A stretch of DNA of 64,000 nt. Source: Agaricus subrufescens (taxonomy: Eukaryota > Basidiomycota > Agaricomycetes > Agaricales > Agaricaceae). The stretch covers positions 992,001 through 1,056,000 of the forward strand of contig CM057057.1 of the NCBI GenBank assembly GCA_029945375.1. The letters run 5' to 3'. The translations under genes and the position numbers were made by a program. Shown here in pieces: positions 56,101 to 64,000 of this stretch (position 1 is the first letter of the stretch; every line of letters begins with the position of its first letter). The notes under the pieces are model-generated. The model was not told the DNA's origin, did not search any database, and saw only the letters and a program-made list of their open reading frames with translations.

Positions 56101-58279
56101 GTATGTTTTCCATAAATGCAGTCTTCACAGAGTGCATCTAACTTCGGTTCTCCGCTAGCGTTCAGTCCTTCAACGAGATTCTCTTTTGTCATGCGAACTA
56201 TCAAGTCGATTGGTGCGTGACTTAGCCTCCTGTGCCAGATTTGGAAGGGAACCGCGCTTCTTTTCGACTGGGTAAGATTTGCGGTTGTCTGATTTACTGC
56301 TCTGCTTGAAATGACATATAGCCCCTCCTTTTTCTCTGCCATCATCACTCTCCTTCCGCTAGAGTTGTATACCACCGCTAGGTTACCGGTAAAGCTGACA
56401 TTTGATCCTTTTGACACTAACTTTGATACGGAGATTAGGTTCGATCTCAAATGCGGTGTGTGCAACGTATCAGCCATGTTGATAGTAGCCGTCTGTCCTT
56501 CTATATTCGTCATAAAACTAACTGTTCCAGTTCCTTCGATGCGGAATGTAGAATCCTTTCCGGCAGAGTTACCGGTACGTGGTGGGTTAAAATTGGTGTA
56601 GTGGCTGAACCAATCTCGATTAACGAAACAGTGATCACTCGCCCCAGAGTCGAGGAGGGTTACGACGAGTGGTGACGAAGAGGTGACATTTGTACTGATT
56701 ACATTCGACGGCACATCTGAGAGAAAAGCCTCCCGGTACGTAGTCCACATCCATTCCCCTTTCCCTTTGGTCTCTACCACGTCTGATTTGTTGTCACATG
56801 CGCTGGTAGCGGGAATTGTAGGGTCAGGTAGGGATGGTTGCGTAATGGGGTTGGATGGTACCTCAAGTTCCGTGATGGCTGCGAGCGCAAAAACAGCAGG
56901 TTCAGGGGCGTTGACAACATTTGCGGAAGTCTGCGTGGTGTTGGGTGTTTCCGTGGAAGTGGTATTGGCAGAGGTTTTGCCACGTTTGCCGAAATTAGGA
57001 GGGAATTGGCCTGCCTTCCCCCCCCCTGGCCAGTAACAGTCTGCAATGAGGTGACCGAAACGGTTGCAGTTGGTACAGTGTAAGTCACTTCGTTGGCGAT
57101 TACGTCCTCGGTTATTCGAGTTGGTCTGATTACCCGTGTTTGCTTGTAAGGCAGATGTCCCAGATCGTTGGTTTGAAATACGGTCAACACTAATCCTGGA
57201 CCAATGTATCAGGAGGGAATTGATTGCATCTCGAGATGATTGAGTTGTATAGAGTGTGGAGACAATCGGATCCCAGCTGCGAGGTAGAGCGCTGAGTATG
57301 ATAGACCGAAAGGCCTTATCGTCGATAGAGGCACCAAGGGAGGTTGCATTGGACCATTTGGTGCGCATGGTAGCAATAAACGCTTTAAAATCTTCACCAT
57401 CGTTATAGGTTGTGTTACGGAGGTCACGGTCGGCATTAATAATTGCGATTTCGGAAGCTACCTGATAATTATCGAGGTAGGACTTCCAAGCATCGGCTGC
57501 TGTTCCGTTAACATTGATGCCAAGGCTGACAGGTTCGATCGTGTTATAGAGAAGAAGTCCGAGGGTCCATGCGTTTCGCATACGCCATTCTGAGACACTT
57601 GGGGTGATGGAATCCCAGGGTGTCTCAGTTGGTGCGGCAGATGGGGTGGTTGTCGCTGTTGGCAGAGGTGCGGTCGGTGGAGTAGCAGGAGTGACAGTGA
57701 CCGTAGGTACAGTCGGGGCAGTAGTTGGGGTAGCAGGGTTAGGAATGCTGCCATCCAGATATCCGTTGGCCCCCCTGAGGTCTACAGCAATAGTGATGAG
57801 TCCCTTCCAGGAGACCCAATTACTGCCGTCGAACCTCGCATTTTCAGCGAGAACAGGGAAAGACATTCCGCCAGAGTTGGCCATAGTGGTTTCGTATGAG
57901 TGATATAGTCAAGTGGACTAAAATGAGCTTCTGGTTTGTTTTAGATCGAGCCGGGGCCCATAACCTAAAGAACAATAGCTCAGCGATAACGATAACTTGT
58001 TTATCACTATAAGTAAATACCTAAAGAACAATAGCTAATGTGACATGAGTACTGGGATATACTAGAAACTCGTATGCTACTCACCTCAGCGATAACGATA
58101 ACTTGTTTATCACTGAGGTGTAAGTTTTAAGGTTCAGGGAATATAAGTGCTCGGTAAGCCACGAATAAAAACTGTACAGTACTTTGATAGGAGGAAAGTA
58201 GTAAACGGCAATATGTGAAATATGAAGGTTTTAAAATAGATCATGAAGTTGTTACCGTCGGTGATGGAGTATTCCAACA
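53113..58279 (-). mobile_element. Inner copia element, inverted, complete
   Basis: A 5,167-bp element in the minus orientation with 3' LTR at 53113-53426, 5' LTR at 57966-58279 (both 314 bp, apparently identical), primer site at 57947-57965 and one 1,498-codon polyprotein. It is almost identical to the outer copy (for example one Gln/Arg difference in the integrase region), so the outer copy or a sister transposed recently into its own relative. All parts look intact. Confidence 0.96.
53388..57884 (-). CDS. Copia gag-pol polyprotein (inner copy)
   Basis: A single 1,498-residue polyprotein without visible frameshift. It has a gag region (residues 1 to about 250, Thr/Pro-rich near 50-90), zinc knuckle C270-x2-C273-x4-H278-x4-C283, and protease DSG at about 412-414. 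Integrase has an HHCC block (H551, H556, C586, C589) and catalytic D616, D681 and E717 (D-x35-E). A linker rich in Pro precedes the RT, which starts near 990 with KGFTQVIGEDYDETYASVARL; its catalytic motif reads WTDDIL instead of YVDDL but keeps both Asp residues. RNase H has ADYAGDIDGRRST, SKRQETVALSTVEAEYMA and KHIDVKHHFVKEK. The last 12 codons and the stop lie inside the 3' LTR. The start is MANSGGMSF at 57884. Probably functional. Confidence 0.96.
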   Translation of the reverse strand: MANSGGMSFPVLAENARFDGSNWVSWKGLITIAVDLRGANGYLDGSIPNPATPTTAPTVPTVTVTPATPPTAPLPTATTTPSAAPTETPWDSITPSVSEWRMRNAWTLGLLLYNTIEPVSLGINVNGTAADAWKSYLDNYQVASEIAIINADRDLRNTTYNDGEDFKAFIATMRTKWSNATSLGASIDDKAFRSIILSALPRSWDPIVSTLYTTQSSRDAINSLLIHWSRISVDRISNQRSGTSALQANTGNQTNSNNRGRNRQRSDLHCTNCNRFGHLIADCYWPGGGKAGQFPPNFGKRGKTSANTTSTETPNTTQTSANVVNAPEPAVFALAAITELEVPSNPITQPSLPDPTIPATSACDNKSDVVETKGKGEWMWTTYREAFLSDVPSNVISTNVTSSSPLVVTLLDSGASDHCFVNRDWFSHYTNFNPPRTGNSAGKDSTFRIEGTGTVSFMTNIEGQTATINMADTLHTPHLRSNLISVSKLVSKGSNVSFTGNLAVVYNSSGRRVMMAEKKEGLYVISSRAVNQTTANLTQSKRSAVPFQIWHRRLSHAPIDLIVRMTKENLVEGLNASGEPKLDALCEDCIYGKHTSHPFKDVVPPEKDLLDCIYIDMWGPASTESAGKAKYFMLLMDGASSYRTVYFLSTKSSDATLNVFKEFHREAERQTGKRLKRVRLDMGREWHNAIWDEYAKANGIILDFTTPYAHQQNGKAERSMRTILDISRTLLADSGLPQKYWADAVQTAVYTRNLIPPSRNPNTIPAHRWYGQRQDISHLRPFGSTAYAHIPSEISQSKLEPRSAKLTLIGYYGRSGYKLLNRTTGAVYKSRDVVFEESRPHFSTDPIITYPFESGTTSSTGIIAPRPQAISTLHPPPTSPDDKGKTAVTPDAQPRPPDAQPPAEDSETEVDSLLQSASADDEPVPLRRSSRSTKPSVKMREHLEYLTRTKANLADVGSGVEDLTLPKNYPDAMRRPDLWLEPMVRELEVMKEKGVYRLVPRPAGRNVVQSRWVYANKYDDTGEIVKRKARLVAKGFTQVIGEDYDETYASVARLESVRMVCALAASMDLRLWQVDFVSAFLNSENVYEVYMEQPPGFEEGGDNVWLLLKTLYGTMQGAHDWAQNLERTYQHHSYYTSKADSQIRTRIIGEELTLTSTWTDDILGASSTETGERKAKDELKSSYELKDLGTATFILGMKISRDESNGAITLSQRAYCERIISRFNMADAKPRSTPLPSGITLSTDDAPKSQEDLQDMKEIPYREALGSLMWLQVATRPDLSYAVNLLSRFANNPGRAHWNALKHTITYLKGTLDYGITYYRDSSLKPFGYVDADYAGDIDGRRSTEGHVFFVAGGPVSWASKRQETVALSTVEAEYMAFTRAIQQAVWLSKFMREVGLEQAKPINIFADNSGAIANTQNDKNHRRTKHIDVKHHFVKEKVETGEVIFTYVPSACNIADILTKPLPRDAVLKCCRGMGLLPMVTKQGECWNTPSPTVTTS

Positions 58280-58286
58280 AACCACT

Positions 58287-61200
58287 ATGGCCAACTCTGG
58301 CGGAATGTCTTTCCCTGTTCTCGCTGAAAATGCGAGGTTCGACGGCAGTAATTGGGTCTCCTGGAAGGGACTCATCACTATTGCTGTAGACCTCAGGGGG
58401 GCCAACGGATATCTGGATGGCAGCATTCCTAACCCTGCTACCCCAACTACTGCCCCGACTGTACCTACGGTCACTGTCACTCCTGCTACTCCACCGACCG
58501 CACCTCTGCCAACAGCGACAACCACCCCATCTGCCGCACCAACTGAGACACCCTGGGATTCCATCACCCCAAGTGTCTCAGAATGGCGTATGCGAAACGC
58601 ATGGACCCTCGGACTTCTTCTCTATAACACGATCGAACCTGTCAGCCTTGGCATCAATGTTAACGGAACAGCAGCCGATGCTTGGAAGTCCTACCTCGAT
58701 AATTATCAGGTAGCTTCCGAAATCGCAATTATTAATGCCGACCGTGACCTCCGTAACACAACCTATAACGATGGTGAAGATTTTAAAGCGTTTATTGCTA
58801 CCATGCGCACCAAATGGTCCAATGCAACCTCCCTTGGTGCCTCTATCGACGATAAGGCCTTTCGGTCTATCATACTCAGCGCTCTACCTCGCAGCTGGGA
58901 TCCGATTGTCTCCACACTCTATACAACTCAATCATCTCGAGATGCAATCAATTCCCTCCTGATACATTGGTCCAGGATTAGTGTTGACCGTATTTCAAAC
59001 CAACGATCTGGGACATCTGCCTTACAAGCAAACACGGGTAATCAGACCAACTCGAATAACCGAGGACGTAATCGCCAACGAAGTGACTTACACTGTACCA
59101 ACTGCAACCGTTTCGGTCACCTCATTGCAGACTGTTACTGGCCAGGGGGGGGGAAGGCAGGCCAATTCCCTCCTAATTTCGGCAAACGTGGCAAAACCTC
59201 TGCCAATACCACTTCCACGGAAACACCCAACACCACGCAGACTTCCGCAAATGTTGTCAACGCCCCTGAACCTGCTGTTTTTGCGCTCGCAGCCATCACG
59301 GAACTTGAGGTACCATCCAACCCCATTACGCAACCATCCCTACCTGACCCTACAATTCCCGCTACCAGCGCATGTGACAACAAATCAGACGTGGTAGAGA
59401 CCAAAGGGAAAGGGGAATGGATGTGGACTACGTACCGGGAGGCTTTTCTCTCAGATGTGCCGTCGAATGTAATCAGTACAAATGTCACCTCTTCGTCACC
59501 ACTCGTCGTAACCCTCCTCGACTCTGGGGCGAGTGATCACTGTTTCGTTAATCGAGATTGGTTCAGCCACTACACCAATTTTAACCCACCACGTACCGGT
59601 AACTCTGCCGGAAAGGATTCTACATTCCGCATCGAAGGAACTGGAACAGTTAGTTTTATGACGAATATAGAAGGACAGACGGCTACTATCAACATGGCTG
59701 ATACGTTGCACACACCGCATTTGAGATCGAACCTAATCTCCGTATCAAAGTTAGTGTCAAAAGGATCAAATGTCAGCTTTACCGGTAACCTAGCGGTGGT
59801 ATACAACTCTAGCGGAAGGAGAGTGATGATGGCAGAGAAAAAGGAGGGGCTATATGTCATTTCAAGCAGAGCAGTAAATCAGACAACCGCAAATCTTACC
59901 CAGTCGAAAAGAAGCGCGGTTCCCTTCCAAATCTGGCACAGGAGGCTAAGTCACGCACCAATCGACTTGATAGTTCGCATGACAAAAGAGAATCTCGTTG
60001 AAGGACTGAACGCTAGCGGAGAACCGAAGTTAGATGCACTCTGTGAAGACTGCATTTATGGAAAACATACATCGCACCCATTCAAAGACGTCGTTCCCCC
60101 GGAGAAAGATCTCCTTGACTGTATATACATTGACATGTGGGGTCCGGCATCCACTGAGTCTGCGGGAAAGGCGAAATACTTCATGCTATTGATGGATGGG
60201 GCGAGTTCTTACAGGACGGTCTACTTCCTATCCACAAAATCTTCGGATGCGACGCTTAATGTCTTCAAAGAGTTTCATAGAGAAGCGGAGAGACAAACGG
60301 GGAAGCGACTGAAGCGAGTCAGACTGGACATGGGACGCGAATGGCACAACGCAATCTGGGATGAATATGCGAAAGCAAATGGGATCATATTGGATTTCAC
60401 TACGCCTTACGCACATCAGCAAAATGGGAAGGCGGAAAGATCGATGCGCACCATTTTGGATATCTCCCGCACTCTACTCGCCGACTCTGGTCTACCACAG
60501 AAATACTGGGCGGACGCAGTTCAAACTGCTGTGTACACACGCAACTTAATCCCACCGAGTCGCAACCCCAATACCATCCCCGCGCACCGCTGGTATGGCC
60601 AACGTCAGGATATATCACACCTTCGCCCATTTGGTTCGACTGCATACGCGCACATACCGAGCGAGATCAGTCAGTCCAAGCTGGAACCTCGGTCGGCAAA
60701 ACTCACCTTGATCGGGTACTATGGGAGGAGTGGCTATAAACTCCTTAATCGTACAACGGGTGCCGTTTATAAGTCCAGGGACGTCGTGTTTGAGGAGTCA
60801 AGGCCACATTTTTCAACGGATCCGATCATTACGTATCCGTTTGAAAGTGGCACCACATCGTCGACGGGGATCATAGCTCCCCGACCACAAGCAATATCGA
60901 CTCTGCACCCCCCTCCGACTTCACCCGACGACAAAGGGAAGACCGCCGTAACACCTGACGCTCAACCGCGGCCGCCTGATGCTCAACCACCTGCCGAAGA
61001 CAGTGAAACAGAAGTGGATTCACTTCTACAGTCGGCTTCTGCTGATGACGAACCTGTCCCCTTGCGCAGGTCTAGCCGATCCACTAAGCCATCTGTTAAG
61101 ATGCGCGAACATCTCGAATACTTAACTCGAACGAAGGCGAACTTGGCTGATGTTGGTAGCGGTGTGGAAGATTTGACGTTACCCAAGAACTACCCCGATG

Positions 61201-62783
61201 CGATGAGACGCCCCGATTTGTGGTTAGAGCCTATGGTCAGGGAATTGGAAGTGATGAAAGAGAAGGGGGTGTACCGTCTCGTACCAAGACCGGCTGGTAG
61301 GAATGTTGTACAGTCGCGTTGGGTATATGCTAATAAGTACGATGATACCGGGGAGATTGTGAAGCGGAAGGCACGTCTGGTAGCGAAAGGGTTTACACAA
61401 GTCATTGGAGAAGACTACGACGAAACGTATGCATCTGTCGCTAGGCTGGAGTCTGTCCGTATGGTCTGCGCACTTGCCGCCTCGATGGATTTGCGTCTCT
61501 GGCAAGTGGATTTCGTCTCGGCTTTCCTCAACAGCGAGAACGTCTATGAAGTCTATATGGAGCAACCTCCTGGTTTTGAGGAAGGGGGAGATAACGTCTG
61601 GCTGCTCCTCAAAACACTATACGGAACAATGCAAGGCGCCCATGACTGGGCCCAAAATCTCGAGCGAACTTACCAGCACCACAGCTACTACACCTCAAAA
61701 GCTGACTCTCAAATACGCACGCGTATTATTGGCGAAGAACTTACTCTCACATCTACGTGGACGGACGACATCCTTGGTGCTTCGTCTACTGAGACTGGGG
61801 AACGCAAGGCAAAAGATGAACTCAAAAGCAGCTATGAATTGAAAGACCTCGGCACGGCAACTTTTATCCTGGGGATGAAGATCAGTAGAGATGAATCAAA
61901 TGGAGCTATCACCCTCTCTCAACGCGCCTACTGTGAACGGATAATTTCTCGTTTCAATATGGCCGACGCGAAACCAAGATCTACGCCATTACCCTCCGGT
62001 ATCACACTATCCACCGACGACGCTCCGAAATCCCAAGAGGACCTTCAAGACATGAAGGAAATCCCGTACCGTGAAGCTTTGGGTTCGCTGATGTGGCTTC
62101 AAGTTGCCACACGCCCTGACTTATCATACGCTGTCAACTTACTGTCCAGGTTTGCCAACAACCCCGGACGCGCTCATTGGAATGCTTTAAAACACACTAT
62201 CACTTACCTTAAAGGCACACTTGACTACGGCATCACGTATTATCGGGATTCCTCTCTCAAACCTTTTGGTTATGTTGATGCCGACTACGCTGGAGATATT
62301 GATGGACGCCGTTCCACTGAAGGACATGTGTTCTTTGTTGCAGGAGGACCCGTCTCATGGGCGAGTAAGCGACAAGAGACTGTCGCTCTCTCTACTGTCG
62401 AGGCCGAATATATGGCTTTTACTCGGGCTATACAACAAGCGGTCTGGCTCAGTAAATTCATGCGGGAAGTAGGATTGGAGCAAGCGAAGCCGATTAATAT
62501 CTTTGCCGACAATAGCGGCGCTATCGCAAATACCCAGAACGATAAGAATCACCGCCGTACAAAACACATCGATGTCAAACACCATTTTGTGAAGGAAAAA
62601 GTTGAAACGGGGGAGGTCATTTTCACCTATGTTCCATCTGCATGCAACATTGCCGATATCCTCACCAAACCGCTTCCGAGAGATGCCGTTCTTAAGTGTT
62701 GTAGAGGTATGGGATTATTACCTATGGTGACGAAGCAGGGGGAGTGTTGGAATACTCCATCACCGACGGTAACAACTTCATGA
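58287..62783 (+). CDS. Copia gag-pol polyprotein (outer copy)
   Basis: 1,498 residues with the same domains and catalytic residues as the inner copy on the opposite strand (zinc knuckle, DSG protease, D-D35-E integrase, RT with WTDDIL, RNase H). I set the start at 58287 (MANSGG) by homology. The frame is open further upstream to 58215, but those 24 codons are antisense LTR sequence of the inner copy and not part of the protein. Translation now probably fails because the natural leader and promoter are 5.2 kb away beyond the inner element. The purine-rich tract AGCAGGGGGAG (62734-62744) before the LTR lies within the coding frame. Confidence 0.95.
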   Translation: MANSGGMSFPVLAENARFDGSNWVSWKGLITIAVDLRGANGYLDGSIPNPATPTTAPTVPTVTVTPATPPTAPLPTATTTPSAAPTETPWDSITPSVSEWRMRNAWTLGLLLYNTIEPVSLGINVNGTAADAWKSYLDNYQVASEIAIINADRDLRNTTYNDGEDFKAFIATMRTKWSNATSLGASIDDKAFRSIILSALPRSWDPIVSTLYTTQSSRDAINSLLIHWSRISVDRISNQRSGTSALQANTGNQTNSNNRGRNRQRSDLHCTNCNRFGHLIADCYWPGGGKAGQFPPNFGKRGKTSANTTSTETPNTTQTSANVVNAPEPAVFALAAITELEVPSNPITQPSLPDPTIPATSACDNKSDVVETKGKGEWMWTTYREAFLSDVPSNVISTNVTSSSPLVVTLLDSGASDHCFVNRDWFSHYTNFNPPRTGNSAGKDSTFRIEGTGTVSFMTNIEGQTATINMADTLHTPHLRSNLISVSKLVSKGSNVSFTGNLAVVYNSSGRRVMMAEKKEGLYVISSRAVNQTTANLTQSKRSAVPFQIWHRRLSHAPIDLIVRMTKENLVEGLNASGEPKLDALCEDCIYGKHTSHPFKDVVPPEKDLLDCIYIDMWGPASTESAGKAKYFMLLMDGASSYRTVYFLSTKSSDATLNVFKEFHREAERQTGKRLKRVRLDMGREWHNAIWDEYAKANGIILDFTTPYAHQQNGKAERSMRTILDISRTLLADSGLPQKYWADAVQTAVYTRNLIPPSRNPNTIPAHRWYGQRQDISHLRPFGSTAYAHIPSEISQSKLEPRSAKLTLIGYYGRSGYKLLNRTTGAVYKSRDVVFEESRPHFSTDPIITYPFESGTTSSTGIIAPRPQAISTLHPPPTSPDDKGKTAVTPDAQPRPPDAQPPAEDSETEVDSLLQSASADDEPVPLRRSSRSTKPSVKMREHLEYLTRTKANLADVGSGVEDLTLPKNYPDAMRRPDLWLEPMVRELEVMKEKGVYRLVPRPAGRNVVQSRWVYANKYDDTGEIVKRKARLVAKGFTQVIGEDYDETYASVARLESVRMVCALAASMDLRLWQVDFVSAFLNSENVYEVYMEQPPGFEEGGDNVWLLLKTLYGTMQGAHDWAQNLERTYQHHSYYTSKADSQIRTRIIGEELTLTSTWTDDILGASSTETGERKAKDELKSSYELKDLGTATFILGMKISRDESNGAITLSQRAYCERIISRFNMADAKPRSTPLPSGITLSTDDAPKSQEDLQDMKEIPYREALGSLMWLQVATRPDLSYAVNLLSRFANNPGRAHWNALKHTITYLKGTLDYGITYYRDSSLKPFGYVDADYAGDIDGRRSTEGHVFFVAGGPVSWASKRQETVALSTVEAEYMAFTRAIQQAVWLSKFMREVGLEQAKPINIFADNSGAIANTQNDKNHRRTKHIDVKHHFVKEKVETGEVIFTYVPSACNIADILTKPLPRDAVLKCCRGMGLLPMVTKQGECWNTPSPTVTTS

Positions 62784-63058
62784 TCTATTTTAAAACCTTC
62801 ATATTTCACATATTGCCGTTTACTACTTTCCTCCTATCAAAGTACTGTACAGTTTTTATTCGTGGCTTACCGAGCACTTATATTCCCTGAACCTTAAAAC
62901 TTACACCTCAGTGATAAACAAGTTATCGTTATCGCTGAGGTGAGTAGCATACGAGTTTCTAGTATATCCCAGTACTCATGTCACATTAGCTATTGTTCTT
63001 TAGGTATTTACTTATAGTGATAAACAAGTTATCGTTATCGCTGAGCTATTGTTCTTTA
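62745..63058 (+). repeat. 3' LTR of the outer copia element
   Basis: 314 bp, identical to 52720-53033 except for one visible base. It holds the polyprotein stop codon at 62781-62783. Confidence 0.95.
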
Positions 63059-63528
63059 CATACTCTTTATCTCTAGAGGTGGGTAGTATGACAGTACTCT
63101 AGTAGAGCTGGGCAGTACAACAGCACTACATTTTTGTAGATGTGGAAATCATGACAGGAGTACTGTCATACTCTCAACTAACACAGGTTGGGAGTACAAT
63201 AGTCCTGTGTCCCATTACAGGAGGAGAGTATGATAGTACTCTCACCCTTGGAGGTGGGAAATATCACAGTACTATTAGAACTGATACTCTGCTACTGAGA
63301 GTATGATTATACTCTCTGCATGAAACATCAGTTGAGTACCAGAGTACTCCCCCTGGTCAATAGAGTATGTCCCTATATATATTCATTGACTAGTATAATA
63401 GTACTGTCCCACTGTGGTAGCATATCCTTATCAGTATAGAGCGTGGGAATGAGACACCCGACCCCGCGTGTGCAGTTGTGGCAACACCGCGTGTGAGCCT
63501 CATACGTTATTCAAACGTCACCTGCCCC
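63059..63528 (-). repeat. Right terminal inverted repeat of KDZ-2, outer piece
   Basis: Reverse complement of about 36703-37172, nearly identical. It ends, read inward, with GGGGCAGGTGACGTTTG; the left end has CGGATAGGTGTCATTTG. Followed by the duplication GATCCTGA (63529-63536). Confidence 0.92.
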
Positions 63529-64000
63529 GATCCTGATCCTCTTTTGATGAAAACGTCATTCCATTAGGATCGTGCTTCCCAACCAAAAAAGCGACTGGTG
63601 TTTCATGGATATATGACATAAGTGATTCTTGGAATGGTTCACTATGAGAATAAATGATTAGGATGGTATCGTAAATAAAGTTGGGTGCTGGGCTTTTCAC
63701 TCACTTCTGTTCACGAATTATCGTTGAAAAGTATTTGACCCATCGGTCTTTATACATGAAGCCTAAATAATTGGTATTTTTATATGATGTACGAAATTAT
63801 TCCAACCCATTTACATACCTGAGGTTGGCGGATGATTAGTCTTAAATTTCTCCCAAACACCGAGACATGACTTGAGCAGGTCTTCTTCCACATCTCCAAG
63901 GGATATACAAAGATTTTGGGACCGAGTTGGGTCCAACAAATAGTCACCGAATGAGGCATGATAAAACTTCGTTTCTTCAAACATGGCATCAGGAGCGTCA
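63529..64000 (-). pseudogene. NACHT/STAND-like host gene, upstream part (split by KDZ-2; runs off the window)
   Basis: Two exon pieces on the minus strand. The first (64000 to about 63819) encodes MFEETKFYHASFGDYLLDPT and RSQNLCISLGDVEEDLLKSC, the HASF-DYL-DPxRS signature. After an intron of about 130 nt (donor at 63818, acceptor near 63688) the next exon encodes APNFIYDTILIIYSHSEPFQ to GMTFSSKEDQD, where KDZ-2 cuts in. Reading resumes at 36694 with QCFNLLGQLEYG. An equivalent HASF block occurs again in the downstream part, so two modules of the same type follow each other. The P-loop NTPase, if present, lies beyond 64000. Confidence 0.72.

Larger units (their letters stand above)
52720..63058 (+). 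mobile_element. Full-length Ty1/copia element (outer copy) carrying a nested inverted copy
   Basis: It has 314-bp LTRs at 52720-53033 and 62745-63058, both TGTTGGAA to TTCTTTA (TG...TA rather than TG...CA), and target duplication CATAC at 52715-52719 and 63059-63063. The LTRs differ at one visible site (TTGCTG against TTGCCG), so insertion was recent. The polyprotein frame is at 58287-62783. Its 80-bp leader is split by the inner copy at 53113-58279. It inserted into the right terminal repeat of KDZ-2 next to a palindrome (GTATGATCATAC). Confidence 0.96.
36703..63528. mobile_element. Giant KDZ-type DNA transposon KDZ-2 (26.8 kb, in a host gene)
   Basis: Bounded by the 8-bp duplication GATCCTGA and long, nearly identical terminal inverted repeats of about 700 bp that lead into mirrored 34-bp arrays. 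Contents: KDZ transposase (minus), divergent CPGFPLK gene (plus) and HCGC gene (plus). A nested copia pair at 52720-63058 sits inside the right terminal repeat; without it the element is about 16.5 kb. The right terminus read inward starts GGGGCAGGTGACG, matching GGGGCAGGGGAC at the left end of KDZ-1. The high repeat identity and open transposase frame suggest recent activity. It interrupts the NACHT/STAND-like gene. Confidence 0.93.

Noticed and set aside
58215..58286. Upstream start that would lengthen the outer copia polyprotein to 1,522 residues
   Set aside because: This part is antisense LTR of the inner element; the homologous inner copy starts at MANSGG.
849..63528. Starship-type giant element or Maverick/Polinton
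   Set aside because: No tyrosine-recombinase captain, no DNA polymerase B, ATPase or capsid-like frame; the transposase is KDZ.

Overview
The window looks like repeat-rich DNA of a mushroom-forming basidiomycete (Agaricomycotina). This rests on KDZ (Kyakuja-Dileera-Zisupton) transposase genes with CxC-type cysteine clusters, many short GT-AG introns of about 50 nt, a Tad-like LINE with poly-A tails, Ty1/copia elements, and a disrupted NACHT/STAND-type host gene with the HASF-DYL-DPxRS motif common in these fungi. Nearly all of the window is nested mobile DNA. I saw no rRNA, tRNA or CRISPR.

Layout. (1) Positions 1-848 and 27026-28309 are the two halves of one decayed copia retrotransposon (RT part; RNase H part plus 3' LTR). 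(2) They are split by a giant DNA transposon, KDZ-1 (849-27025), flanked by the 8-bp duplication AAAGGACT, across which the copia reading frame resumes. KDZ-1 holds a terminal gene of unknown function ('HCGC gene'), a PHD-finger gene, a broken KDZ transposase gene and a divergent coiled-coil gene ('CPGFPLK gene'). Two copies of one LINE have entered it: a 5'-truncated copy (4474-5934) and a full-length copy (11739-18990) that cuts the PHD-finger gene. (3) Positions 28310-34815 are flank without a confident gene. (4) The NACHT/STAND-like host gene (minus strand, 34816-36702 and 63529-64000) is split by a second giant transposon, KDZ-2 (36703-63528), with 8-bp duplication GATCCTGA; the host frame also resumes across it. 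KDZ-2 carries the same three gene families: transposase, CPGFPLK gene and HCGC gene. (5) A full-length copia element (52720-63058) entered the right end of KDZ-2. A second, inverted, nearly identical copy (53113-58279) then landed in its leader.

Main result. KDZ-1 and KDZ-2 are diverged members of one transposon family. Without later insertions they are about 17.4 and 16.5 kb. Both have large mirrored arrays near their ends made of 34-bp units: a 14-bp palindrome of form AGTA-N6-TACT plus a 20-bp spacer. Palindrome and spacer sequences differ between the elements, but unit length and layout are kept. Each element also has one solitary copy of its own palindrome type upstream of its HCGC gene. 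This suggests an element-encoded DNA-binding protein that recognises both the ends and a promoter.

Eight premature in-frame stops identified in four different gene types are all TGA, as expected from C-to-T change at methylated CGA (or TGG) codons.
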